A stretch of 64,000 nucleotides of DNA from Pycnopodia helianthoides (lineage: Eukaryota; Echinodermata; Asteroidea; Forcipulatida; Asteriidae). Of the stretch, positions 23,906 to 35,560 are shown one piece after another; the stretch's first letter is position 1; the number at the start of each line of letters is the position of its first letter. Where the stretch lies: the NCBI GenBank assembly GCA_032158295.1, contig CM063261.1:5142001-5206000 (forward strand), given 5' to 3'. The position numbers and the translations under genes were made by a program. Under the pieces are notes generated by a model. That model worked only from the letters and a program-made list of their open reading frames with translations. It did not search any database and was not told the origin of the DNA.

Positions 23906-24312
23906 GTTAATGATAGGTTTATAAAGCGCTTAATGGTCAAGCTCCTAGTTATATTATGGAACTATTGCATTTTAAATCTCAAAACCATGGTCATAATCTT
24001 TGTAGTACACACAAGACACACTGGCATTGAAGATCCACCAAATTAGAACAAAAGTAACCTTAGGTGATCGATCATTTCTTTGCAGCAGCTCCTAGATTAT
24101 GGAATAAGCTACCCGTGGATACGAGAAAGTCTCAACCATTAGAAGGCTTTAAATTAAAAGTAAAAACCCATTCGTCTTAAACATAGATTTAACTATATTA
24201 TGTTTATGCTTTGAATTGTTATAGCTTTGTGCAGTGGAATAGCATCTAAGAGCTCTTGAAGCACAGTAGAATATATAAACATAGTTTCTGCGCTCTATAA
24301 ATGATTTTATTA

Positions 24313-24555
24313 GCTGTTCCGACCTTTTAGGTGTTCGTGCAATACAATCACGAACACCTCTTGTTTTTGTTCTGGTTTTTTTGTTTGGTATTCGTGCAAT
24401 ACAAGCACGAACACCTCTTGTTAGGTGTTCGTGCAATACAAGCACGAACACCTCTTGTTAGATGTTCGGGCTTCAGCCGAACACCTTTTGTTATTGTTCG
24501 AGTTTTTAGGTGTTCGGGCTTCAGCCGAACACCTATTGTTATTGTTCGAGTTTTT
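24313..24555. repeat. Array of hairpin modules, plus orientation
   Basis: Five stem-loops in a row. AGGTGTTCGTG/CACGAACACCT begins at 24330. A GGTATTCGTGC variant is near 24387. A perfect 12-bp stem AGGTGTTCGTGC/GCACGAACACCT begins at 24424. Two stems TGTTCGG/CCGAACA are near 24463 and 24515. Each is followed by 'cttgttattgttc(t/g)' and a T-run. The array begins with a half stem of the GCTGTTCCGACC class and directly precedes the start of a plus-oriented repeat copy. Confidence 0.85.
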
Positions 24556-25734
24556 TTTTTTTTTTTAACTTTTTCTTCTTCATCCCCTCCAACTCTTCTC
24601 CAGAAGATAACTCAAGATTAAAATTGAATTGAACCTTCAAACTTGGCACATACTTGAACATAAATATGAGGACAACACTGAATCAATGACGTCTTTATGA
24701 CGTCATCGGGTGTCGAATTACAAGGTTTTTAAGCATTAAACAATTAAATCCTTGAAAATCTGTAACAAATCACAAATAAGAGCCCGGCGGCTGCTTTTTG
24801 CGGGAGCATACAAAGTTCATAAAGGTCTTTATTTTTTGTCGGGTCGTGACCTCAGACGACCTCTACTTCCGGTCGAAACCGGAAGTGCCTTGTAATTTGA
24901 AAGTGGCAACTTTTTTTGAGTTGATGTTAACGATGTTGTAGTCTTGCAAGTCTCTGGTTTAAATAAATAAGACCGATGACGTCACAAAATTCAAAAGCGC
25001 CCTCTAGCGGCAAGTTGAAAACAGTTCAAAACACACTTTTAACAGTTGTGTGTGGCAAAGTTTATGGCAATCTTTTCAAAATTAGTAGACCTATTGACCT
25101 TTATGGAAGCAACATATTTGTGGAGTCGTAGTTTGATGATGTCATCATGTGTCACGTGGTGAGGCCTTAAAGGTGCACTTTTTGAAGCCGAGTATCTACC
25201 AGACCAAACGGCCGACTGAGTTTGAACTTGGTGTTTTATTAGACAACGACCATGGCTAGTGACATTTGAAGTGACGTCATGATGAGATCATCATATTTTT
25301 TTTTATTACAATTTTTCATTAAATCAAAGTTTAGAATTTGAAAAAAATTCTTAACTCCTGAACCAGACATTGTTTTTTTGTAATCTATACATCATCAGGA
25401 AGATATTCCAAAACTTAATAGATTTTACACAGAGTGTGACCCCATTTGACCCAGTCTTCCGGTTGAAACCGGAAGTTGAAGTCGTAAAGGAAAAAACGTA
25501 ACTCCCGAACCATACATTGAGTGTTTAAAATCTATTGGCCTACGTTATCAGAAAGGTCTTTAAAACCAAATTGAACGCTAGAAAAGAATGTGACCCCATG
25601 TAATATTACATCAAATGTTTTTGAGAGATTGGAACAAAATCCATAGAGTTAAACGTAATCTATGGGGGGGGGGGACACACAAAAGTGTCGTTTCCGTTTG
25701 TCGCGCGATCGAAAAAGCTCCTTAGGACGAAAGT

Positions 25735-27075
25735 CCTGTAAAGACAACAACGCCCTCTAGTGACACGGTTTTTTGTGTATTTATGTAAACAATTTGGTCT
25801 CCTTGACTTGGTTCCAAGACCATGGTGTTTGCACGTTCGGATTTACACTGTACACGAATGTATTGAATAAACATAGAGGGCGCTATGACTAGTGATATTT
25901 TCCCACAGACACAATACCTCGTTCTCAGTGGCGTACGATCTCGCCGCGGCATTTTCTTTTTCCTTTCCAGAATGCCTTGCTTAATCGTAACGCCTTGAAG
26001 TGTGACTTTGAAATATCCAAATATATTGGATAATTTATGCCCCCTCTCCAGGTTTAAGTTGACGCTAAGTTTCAAGGTTCAGATCAGAAGTATTTACATG
26101 TACACTGTACACGTCTGTCATAAATAAGTATAGAGGGCGCTGTATAATTGTATTCACCCGGATACCGCAGCGAGGGGTTTTGTACTGTAACAAGACAGGA
26201 ATTGGCAGTTAATGGGAGGAAAATACTTTAAAAAAGAAGAAGATAAAATCATAACAGTGCTAGACGTATTTTGTCTTAAAAGGCTCAAAAAAAACTATTT
26301 TCGGAACTTACTTCCACGAAAATAAATGATTATGAACGGAGCAGTCATGCTTTTGTTACAAATTTAGATTTTTTGGGGGTCTTTTTACCTGTCATAGTGA
26401 ATAATTGAGATAAGTGTCGCCCCCTTTGGCCATAGAAACTTGTTCTTCAAACACCTTTTAGTATCTCCAAGATCCCGACAGTTTATATATAAAACATAGC
26501 ATTTTGGAAAAATATTGTGAGACGTCAAACGTCAAAAAAAAAAATCTAAAGTCTCTCAGCCTCTTGAAAAGCAATCAGATATATTTTCAGACAACTAAAC
26601 TTCAAATTTCACTTCAATTTTTGGTAGGTCAGCCGTTTGGAATTTTTGCTAACTAACCTAGAAAAACACACCCCGAAAATGTGCTTTTTCCCAAACCAAC
26701 TCGCTGCCAGGTTCCATGAGGCATTCCTCCCATTCCCAAGCCAAAAAGTACAAATTTTAAAGCCTAAATTTCTCAAAAGTTGAAGCACAGAACCCCCAGG
26801 TTTGGATAGATTGTTATATTACACAATCTACTAATTGCACGACCCCGAAACGTTATTATTCAAAAGATTTTGAGGCCCTTCAAATTATGATAATCAGCAT
26901 GGCACATGAATTTTGGCCTATTTAGTGTGGTGCACCCTGGTGGGGAAAATGACACTAGTCACAGCGCCTTCTATGTTTATTTATTACAAGCATGATTGTA
27001 CAACTTCCGTGTACATTGATCTGAACGTTGGTAGTCACTGTACGCACAAGCATCATGGTCTTGGAACCAATTAGA
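25735..27075. mobile_element. Inverted-repeat-bounded insert of ~1.3 kb
   Basis: Left part 25740-25910 ('...ttggttccaagaccatgg...gtacac...ataaacatagagggcgct') recurs as the reverse complement at about 26935-27075 ('agcgccttctatgtttattta...catggtcttggaaccaa'). A third TAGAGGGCGCT copy lies at 26130. It has no coding. The sequence between holds a MITE-like piece at 26500-26935. Confidence 0.55.
26500..26935 (-). repeat. Dispersed repeat, second copy at 62880-63360
   Basis: Its reverse complement matches 62880-63360 along most of its length. Landmarks include 'tgtgcttcaacttttgag', 'agattgtgtaa.tataacaatct', 'aattccaaacggctgacctacc' and an end at 'caccacactaaat'. No ORF is conserved between the two copies. 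Confidence 0.7.
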
Positions 27076-28416
27076 CTAGATCTCGCTCGGCCAAAGCAGG
27101 CATCCTCTCGATGAGACGCTTGGACCGAGAATGATGGGATGGTATCACTACGCTCATTACACCACTTTCCATCTTACTAATGTATCCTCTGTGTAAATAA
27201 TTGTTGGGTTTTTGTTGTTGTCTTTTTCCAAACTTAACAATAGGACTCAATCGCGACATTAATTGACCCTGGCGTATTAAGATGTCCCTACTTGCTGTAG
27301 AAAACAGCAGCGCAAGGCCGGTTGGTTCTTTTTGCTAAAATCATACCTAGACCCCCTGAAAGATGTTGGGCTTAAACCAATTTGAAAAGGCTTAACTGAC
27401 CAATACAGCCTTATTAAGATTTCCCTGTCTACTGTAAAAACAGTCGGGGTTGTGCAGGGAAATGCAAACATGGGTCAACCGCAAAAAGAGGTTAATAATT
27501 TACATAATAAATACATATTCTTGCAATTTTGGTTTTACAAGAAGTCGGCTAGCTACTCGAAATTTATTCGCTGAACTTCAACAAACCTAACATAGTAGGA
27601 ATAATCATACTGAAACTTAAACATGTTGAGTGACGCCGACCGAGGTCCGAGGTTACTATGTAAAACATCAAAAGTTGTCGAAACTTAGTACCGTAAACAG
27701 CCAAACTTACGCATGTAAATTCTTATGTTTCACTCCATTCCATCAATAAAGTAATTCGAAGTTATTTTACTTCACCTTCAGAACTCAACATCCAATTGAA
27801 CCTCAAAACCAACATAGAACTTCAACTATGACGGACTCAATAAAACACATTTCAAGCCATCTGGAAACCCTCTCGCAAAGACATAATTGATTACGGCCAG
27901 GTGTGGCTATATAGCCAAGTCCGACAGATAAGTTTATGACCCCTTTGTCATTGATGGCATGGTTTTTTTTAGTCAAAGGATCAACCCAGGGTAATTTCCA
28001 TTTTTCTATCCTATTTGGCTAGGTCTCAAGAGGGAATGTGAAAATGTTGAAAAGAATTTTGGCGGAGCAAACAAAATTAGTTTGTAGACTCCTGATAACA
28101 CTACCATGGCTTCACGGTGGGTTTTAATGTTCGACTAAGTTGTATCTCCTCAACCAGGCAATAGGTATTGACACATATAAAGGGCCTATATCATTCGAGA
28201 AATCTTCATAAATCCATCTAAAGATGCCATAACGCTTTGTCTCCTCACTTGTAATTCAACAACTTTACACAATATTCCTAGCTCCTATATCGACTGTCGA
28301 TTTTTCAACAGTTTGTCATCATAACTCGTTTGTGCTTACAAATATTTATATCAAATGCTTGTTTACCGAACACCTAGTTTTTGTGATTATACAAAAACTG
28401 AATCTCTAGTGTTTTT

Positions 28417-28460
28417 TTAGGTGTTCGTGCAATATGAGCACGAACACCTCTTGTTATTGT
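28417..28460. repeat. Single hairpin module with perfect 12-bp stem
   Basis: AGGTGTTCGTGC-aatatga-GCACGAACACCT (28420-28450), then CTTGTTATTGTTCTG and a T-run. It sits eight bases after the CTAG end of the preceding copy and just before the 5' signature of the next. Confidence 0.85.
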
Positions 28461-29851
28461 TCTGTTTTTTCTTTTTCTTCTCCTTCTTCCACGCAACTCT
28501 TCTCTGGATAATAACTCAATATTGAAACTGAATTGAACCTTGAAACTCATCAGACAATTGAACCTCAATAAGAGGACGGCACAGTTGTCATTACGTCATG
28601 ATGACGTCATCAGGTGTTGAATTACAGGGTTTTTAAAATTGAAAATGACCTTTTGCTTTTTGCTGTATCTCAGCGAATATAAAAGCTATGATGTTCAAAG
28701 TTTTTGCATCTGATAGACCAAGGTTGGGGCAACATTTGAAAAGTTAACGCCAAAATCGTACGACCTAAGCTTCCGGGTCGTTACCCTGGGTCGAAGTTCA
28801 CCTTCGTTTTTTTTCGTCAAAAAACAACTTTCGAGCTTATCTACGGAATAACTCAAGATTGAGATTGAATTGAATGTTGAAACTCAACAGATAGTTGAAC
28901 CTCAATATCAAGACAACACATACTTAATTATGTCATGATGACGTCATCGGGCATTGAATTACGTTAGATCAAAGTTTAATATTTGTAAAAATCATAACTC
29001 AAAAACTATGATTCGGATTTTGACAATCTACACATCATCGGATAGATCGTTAAAAGTTGGACAAATGCTTCACAGAACCCGTACAATATTTTAACTTACT
29101 TCTGATTATAACGCGAGTTGAAAATTTTAGATTATCTTATTTTATTCAAATCTTTAAAACTCTTGATCACTTCAGCATAATTTTTGTATCAGATTGGAGA
29201 ACAGCAACCCCTCTTAAACTTTTGCACAGAGATAACAACATTATAATCTGATGCATCTAGTCAAAACTAAAAAATGAAGCGCACCGTCCTACTCGTACCC
29301 CCCCCCACCACTTTCATTGAACACGCATTGTACACATAACGTGTAAGAGCTTTCGCATCCATCGGTGTTACAACATATATTGCACCTCATCGGATAATCC
29401 ATACACGCTAAATCTACAATGCACGTGAGACTCCACATTTGTATACACTGTACATGTACTGTAGGTATTAATCTTGGCCCAAGACGCCAACGATCGATTG
29501 TCGCGCCCTATTATGGCTTGAATTAACCAACTTGATTAGAACAAATGAGAGCTAGTAACACAATACGACCTCCGCTAAGTGTGAATAGCGCCCCCAAGCA
29601 TGGAATTGGAACAACCACGTGTAGCGTACATTGAAGAGAACACTTTAATGGTAGTCTATTCATGTAGTTCATGTAGCAGCCACTTCGTAAGGGAGTTTCA
29701 ACCTTTCAGAAAGACCAAATAACTTCCAATCAAACCTCAACAAATTGTTATTAAAATGAAATCCTGATTGTTCTAGAAGACAGCTCATACTGTAAACATC
29801 TTTTTGTAGCTATTGCTATTTATTTATTGATAGTTGCTTCTATCAATCAAG
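28461..29851 (+). mobile_element. Helitron-like copy, 3' part missing
   Basis: Starts with 'tttttcttctccttcttccacgcaactcttctc' and family landmarks ('cataactcaagattg', TGACGTCATCAGGTGTTG near 28603, and a TTCCGGGTCGTTACCCTGG hairpin near 28771). Similarity fades after about 29250, where A/C-rich and C9 sequence begins. It ends where the next copy's 5' signature begins. Confidence 0.45.
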
Positions 29852-31269
29852 TTTTTTTTTTTTTTTCTTCTTCATCTTCTTCTTCCGTGGAACTCTTCTC
29901 GGCAACATAACTCAAGATTGAAACTGAATTGAACCTTGAAACTCATCAGACAATTGAACCACAATATGAAGACGGCACAGTTTTCATTACGGATTTTTTT
30001 GTATTAGGTTGTAGAACGTTAAGCTTGCTCAAACTGTTGCACAGAAATAACAACATTTTGATTTTTACATCTGGTCGAAAAACGCGCACGTTTAAGTTAA
30101 CCCGCATTGACGACGCGCGATGGTGAAAGAACACACGTAAACATAGGCTGTACCTGTACAGCCACACATATCTCACGTAACAGTTGGCCGTCAATAAGAC
30201 GGTCAATTAGGGTCAACCTCCTCTACACGTGCACAGACACGTGCAGTTTCATTGACGTTCTATGTTAAATGCATGTGTGATTATTTTGCACGTAAATGTA
30301 TTGTGCTGTGCGGACCATGCTGGAATACATTTCGCATCCGTCAGTGTTAGAGCTCATATTGCACCCCAGCGGATCATCCATCTAATTATTTGAAAAATTC
30401 TTAACTCCTGAACCACACGTTGGATTTTAACAATTCAAACATCATCTGAAAGGTCTTGTTAGACTTATCACGTGCTACACAATATGCGACCCTGTTTGAC
30501 CTTGACTTCCGGTTAAAGTCGAAAATTGATATTTAATGTTTCATTAATTACAAATCCTGAACCACATGTTTTATTTTTATCATCTATAAGTCATAAGAAA
30601 GGACTCAGAAGACTCCATCAACGCTACCAAGTGTGACCTCATTTGACATTGCCTTCCAGTTCAAAACGGAAGTTGAAACTTTATATTTGAAAAAATCAAA
30701 AGTTCTGAACCACATATTAGATGTTTACAATCCATCCATCATCTAAAAGGTCTTCATAAACTAATCACGCGCTACACAAAATGTGACCCTTTTTAACCTT
30801 GGCTTCCGGTCTAAACCGGAAATTGATGTTTAAATTTTGAAAAATTCATAACTCCTGAAACAGGCATTGGATTTTTTCAATCCATATATCATCTGAAAGG
30901 TCATAAATAAATTGACACGCTCTATTCAAAATGTGACCGGTTTGACCTTGACTTCCGGTAAAAACCGGAAGTTGAAATGTCATGTTATAAAAATTCATAA
31001 CTTCTGAACCACGTATTGGATTTTTACAATCTAAACATCGTTGGGATGATATGTAACAACTTAAGAAACGATACAAAGAGTATGATCTCATATGACATTG
31101 ACTTCTGGTTCAAACCGGCAGTTGAAGTTTTATATTGAATGAATATAACTCCTGAACCAGAAATTGGATTGATAAGGTAACATTTTGTCACCAATTCAAT
31201 CAATCACAACTTTGATGAAATTACTCACGAACACCTTGTTTTTGTAATTGACAAAAACTGAATTTCTAG
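29852..31269 (+). mobile_element. Head-to-tail Helitron-like unit A (internally deleted)
   Basis: It begins with the T-run and 'cttcttcatcttcttcttccg' signature and ends with hairpin TTTTTGTAATTGACAAAAA (31240-31258) and CTAG at 31266-31269. Compared with unit B it lacks about 870 bp just after TTTTCATTACG (29990), joining straight into the segment that begins 'tttttttgtat.gggttgtagaacgtt'. It carries ~150-bp units with CTTCCGG cores at 30370-31180. Confidence 0.7.
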
Positions 31270-33562
31270 TTTCTTCTTCTTTATCTTCTTCTTCCGGAGA
31301 ACTCTTCTCGGCAACATAACTCAAGATTGAAACTGAATTGAACCTTGAAACTCATCAGACAATTGCACCACAATATGAAGAGGGCACAGTTTTCATTACG
31401 TCACGATGACGTCATCAGGTGTCAAGTTACAAGGTTTTTAAAGTTGAAAAGTGACCGTTTGCTATGTGCTGTATTTCAATGAAGTTAAAAGCTATGATGT
31501 TCATAATTGGGCATCTGATAGTTCAAGACTGGTGCAACATTTCAAAAGTTAACGTCAAAATCTTATGATCTTTAGTTCCGGTCGTACCGGAAGGTCAAAG
31601 TCTGCCTTTGTTTTTGTTTTTCATTTTTCGGGCATAACTCAAGATTGAAACTGAATTGAACCTTAAAACTCATCAGGCAATTGTACCTTGATATGAAGAC
31701 AACACATTTGTCATGACGTCACGATGACGTCGTCGGGTGTTGAATTACAAGATTTTTAAAATTGAAAATTGACCATTTGCTTATTGCTGTAGTTTCGGCA
31801 ATCTTTATACTACGATGTTCATAATTGGGCATCTTTTAGTTCAAGACTGGGGCAACATTTCAAAAGTTAACCACAAAATCGTATGATCTTCACTTCCGGG
31901 TCGTTACCCTGGGTCGAAGTTTGCCTTCGGGTTTTTTCCTTCAAAAATCTGTTTTTTGCCTTTTTTACAGCATAACTCAAGATTGAAAATGAATTGAACA
32001 TTGAAACTTGTCAGACAATTGAACCTCAGTATCAAGACGACACAGACTTGATGATGTTATGATGACGTCATCAGGTATCAAATTACACTAAATCAAAGTA
32101 TAATATTTGTAAAAAATAATAACTCCTGAAACACATGCTGGATTTTTACAATCTATAAAACATCGGACAGGTCGTTGAAAGTTCAAAAAACGCTACGAAA
32201 ATTTGACCCCATTTGACCTTGACCTCTGGTTCAAAACGGAAGTTGAAAATTTGAAAAATTCATGTCTCAAAAACTACTGATCATTTTTTTTTGTATCGGG
32301 TTGTAGAACGTTAAGCCTGCTCAAACTTTTGCACTGAAATAGCAATATTTTGACCTTTACATCTGGTCGAAAAAGGCGCACGTTTAAGTTGACCCGCCCG
32401 CATTGACGACGCGCGATGGTGAAAGAACACATGTAAACATACGCTGCACCTGTACAGCCACACATACATCTCACGTAACAGTTGACCGTCAATAAGACGG
32501 TCAATTAGGGTCAACCTCCTCTACACGTGCACTGCACGTGCAGTTTCATTGACGTTCTATGTTATGCATACGTGTGATTATTTTGCACGTAAATGTATTG
32601 TGCTGTGGGGACCATGCTGGAATACATTCCGCATCCGTCGGTGTTAGAGCTCATATTGCAGCCCAGCGGATCATCCATCTAATTATTTGAAAAATCTTAA
32701 CTCCTGAACCACACGTCGGATTTTAACAATTCAAACATCATCTGAAAGGTTTTGTTAGACTTATCACGTGCTACACAATATGCGACCCTGTTTGACCTTG
32801 ACTTCCGGTTAAAGTCGGAAATTGATATTTAATGTTTCATAAATTACAAATTCTGAACCACATGTTTTATTTTTGTCATCTATACGTGATAAGAAAGGAC
32901 TCAGAAGACTCCACCAACGCTACCAAGTGTGACCTTATTTGATATTGCCTTCCGGTTCAAAACGGAAGTTGAAACTTTATATTTGAAAAAATCATAAGTT
33001 CTGAACCACATATTAGATGTTTACAATCCATCCATCATCTAAAAGGTATTCATAAACTGATCACGCGCTACACAAAATGTGACCCTTTTTAACCTTGACT
33101 TCCAGTCTAAACCGGAAATTGATGTTTAAATTTTGAAAAATTCATAACTCCTGAAACAGGCATTGGATTTTTACAATCCATATATCATCTGAAAGGTCAT
33201 AAATAAATTGACACGCACTATTCAAATTGTGACCGGTTTGACCTTGACTTCCGGTAAAAACCGCAAGTTGAAATTTCATGTTATAAAAATTTATGACTTC
33301 TGAACCACGTATTGGATTTTTACAATCTAAACATCGTTGGGATGATATGTAACAACTTAAGAAACGATACACAATTATGATCTCATTTGACATTTACTTC
33401 TGGTTCAAAACGGCAGTTTAAGTTTTATATTGAATAACTATAACTCCTGAACCAGAAATTGCATTGATCAGGTAAAATTGTGTCACCAATTCAATCAATC
33501 ACAACTTGATGACATCACTCACGAACACCTGGTTTTTGTAGTAAACAAAACTCAATCTTTAG
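31270..33562 (+). mobile_element. Head-to-tail Helitron-like unit B
   Basis: Starts directly after the CTAG of unit A with TTTCTTCTTC. It ends with hairpin TTTTTGTAGTAAACAAAA and TTAG at 33559-33562, a variant of CTAG. It contains the full set of landmarks, including TTCCGGGTCGTTACCCTGG near 31895 and 'gcgcacgtttaagttgacccg' near 32377. ~150-bp units lie at 32690-33440. No open frame above about 80 codons; non-autonomous. Confidence 0.75.
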
Positions 33563-35511
33563 TTTCTTCTTCATCTTCTTCTTCCGGAGAACTCTTCTCA
33601 GCAACATAACTCAAGATTGTAACTGAATTGAACCTTGAAACTCATCAGACAATTGAACCACAATATGAAGACGGCACAGTTTTCATGACGTCACGATGAC
33701 GTCATCAGGTGTCATTCAGGTGTCAAATTACTAGGTTTTTAAAGCTGAAAAATGACCATTTGCTATTTGCTGTATTTCAATGAATTTAAATGCTATGATG
33801 TTCATAATTGGGCATCTGATAGTTCAAGACTGGGCAACATTTCAAAAGTTAACTACAAAATCGTATGACTTTCACTTCCGGGTCGTTACCCTGGGTCGAA
33901 GTTTGCCTTCGGGTTTTTTTCCTTCAAAAATATGTTTTTTGCCTTTTTTACAGCATAACTCAAGATTGAAAGTGAATTGAACATTGAAACTTGTCACACA
34001 ATTGAACCTCAGTATCAAGACGACACAGACTTGATGATGTCATAATGACGTCATCAGGTATCAAATTAGTTTAATATTTGTAAAAAATCATAACTCCTGA
34101 ACCACATGCTGGATTTTTACAATCTACAAATCATCGGACAGGTCGTAAAAAGTTCAACAATCCCTACACGCAGGTTGACCCCATTTGACCTTAACTTCAG
34201 GTTCAATTCAGAAGTTGAAAGTTTTAAAAATTCATATCTCAAAATCTACTGATCATTTTAGAGATTTGTTTGAAACTTTTGCACAGAGTTAACTACATTT
34301 TTGATTTTTACATCTGGTCGAAAAAGGCGCACGTTTAAGTTAACCCGCATTGACGACGCGCGATGGTGAAAGAACACACGTAAACATACGCTGTACATGT
34401 ACAGCCACACATACATCTCACGTAACAGTTGACCGTCAATAAGACGGTCAATTAGGGTCAACCTCCTCTACACTTGCACTGCACGTGCAGTTTCATTGAC
34501 GTTCTATGTTAAATGCATGTGTGATTATTTTGCACGTAAATGTATTTGTGCTGTGGGAACCGTGCTGGAATACATTCCTCATCCATCGGTGTTAGAACTC
34601 ATATTGCACCACAGCGGATAATCCATCTAATATTTGAACAATTATTTACTCCTGAACCACACATTGGATTTTACAATTCATACATCATCTGAAAGGTCTT
34701 AATTAAATTGGCACGCGCTATTCAAAATGTGACCCGTATGAACTTGACTTCCGGTAGAAACCGGAAGTTGAAACTTAGTGTTTTAAAAATTCATAACTTG
34801 AACCACACATTGGATTTGAACAATCTAAACATCAATGGGAACATAATATGTAACAACTCAAGAAAAGATACACAGAATATGACCCCATTTGACCTTGACT
34901 TCCGGCTCAAACCGGAAGTTGAAATTTAATATTTGAAAAATTAATAATTCCTAATCCACACTTGGATTGTTATCGTCTATACGTTATCGGAAATCTCTTA
35001 ATAAACTTAACACGGGCTTTGCAAATTGTGAACCCATTTGACCTTGACTTCCGGTTCAAACGGGAAAATGAAAGTTAATATTTTAAAATCATAACTCCTG
35101 AACCACACATTGGATTTTTACAATCCATGCATCATCTGAAAGGTCTTAATTAAATTGACACGCACTACTCAAAATGTGACCGGTTTGACCTTGACTTCCG
35201 GTAAAAACCGGAAGTTGAAATGTTTTGTTATAAAAATTCATAACTTCGAAACCACGTATTGGATTTTTACAATCTAAACATCGTTTGGATGATATGTAAC
35301 AACTTAAGAAACGATACAGAGAATATGATCTCATATGACATTGACTTCTGGTTCAAACCGGCAGGTGAAGTTTTATATTGAGTAAATATAACTCCTGAAC
35401 CAGAAATTAGATTGATAAGGTAAAATTTTGTCACCAATTCAATCAATCACAACTTGATGACATCACTCACGAACACCTTGTTTTTGTAGTTGACAAAAAC
35501 TCAATGTCTAG
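33563..35511 (+). mobile_element. Head-to-tail Helitron-like unit C
   Basis: Follows unit B without a gap and repeats its landmarks in order: the 5' signature, TGACGTCACGATGACGTCATC near 33688, the TTACCCTGGGTCGAAG block near 33886, the central 'gcgcacgtttaagtt' segment near 34328, and ~150-bp units 34630-35390. It ends at hairpin TTTTTGTAGTTGACAAAAA and CTAG 35508-35511. It is the third of three consecutive units. Confidence 0.75.
34630..35390 (+). repeat. ~150-bp tandem units with spacing-4 half-site repeats
   Basis: About five units are marked by 'aactcctgaaccacacattgg', 'catctgaaaggtct' and 'cttccgg...ccggaagttgaa'. At 34880-34895 TGACCCCATTTGACCT is the complement of AGGTCA-AATG-GGGTCA. 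The same array type occurs at 25330-25600, 30370-31180 and 32690-33440. Confidence 0.85.
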
Positions 35512-35560
35512 TTATTTATTATTATTATTATTATTACTATTATTAGCTGTTCCGACCTTT
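35512..35560. repeat. (TTA)n microsatellite and half hairpin stem
   Basis: TTATTATTATT repeat followed by AGCTGTTCCGACC. This is one arm of the hairpin seen complete at 6542-6562, and the second arm is absent. The LINE fragment begins immediately afterwards. Confidence 0.75.

Larger units (their letters stand above)
21590..24180 (+). pseudogene. Non-LTR retrotransposon (L2/CR1-like) remnant
   Basis: The plus strand, read in shifting frames, gives a linker with KELFNIVKGLLN (about 22000), RT fingers (VALVKPLLKKSG near 22330) and the palm block LLLLLDLSCAFDTIDH (22580-22628; LDLSxAFDTxDH is diagnostic). Next come FADDTQ-like remains near 22865 (CYADDTQ) and the thumb region with VRNFGVLFDTQLNM, KLDYCNSIIPWI and HVTPLLRELHWL (23100-23430). 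The 3' end has APRLWNKLPVDTRKSQPL near 24090-24150. The endonuclease is not recognised. Frameshifts, stops and two insertions (21669-21894; about 23440-23905) inactivate it. It lies in the intron between discoidin exons 1 and 2, on the same strand. Confidence 0.85.
24556..28409 (+). mobile_element. Helitron-like copy, plus orientation, with nested insert
   Basis: It starts with the family 5' signature (T-run, 'cttcttcatc...aactcttctc...ataactcaagatt') and ends with hairpin AGTTTTTGT...ACAAAAACT (28376-28399) and CTAG (28406-28409) followed by T. Internal parts at 24600-25620 show ~150-bp type units with CTTCCGG cores and TGACGTCA. The middle, about 25690-27080, holds another inverted-repeat element and a MITE. 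27090-28360 shows no recognisable coding. Confidence 0.5.

Noticed and set aside
24313..24555. CRISPR-like array of regular repeats
   Set aside because: The repeats are hairpins with varying stems and no unique spacers, in a eukaryotic, transposon-rich setting.
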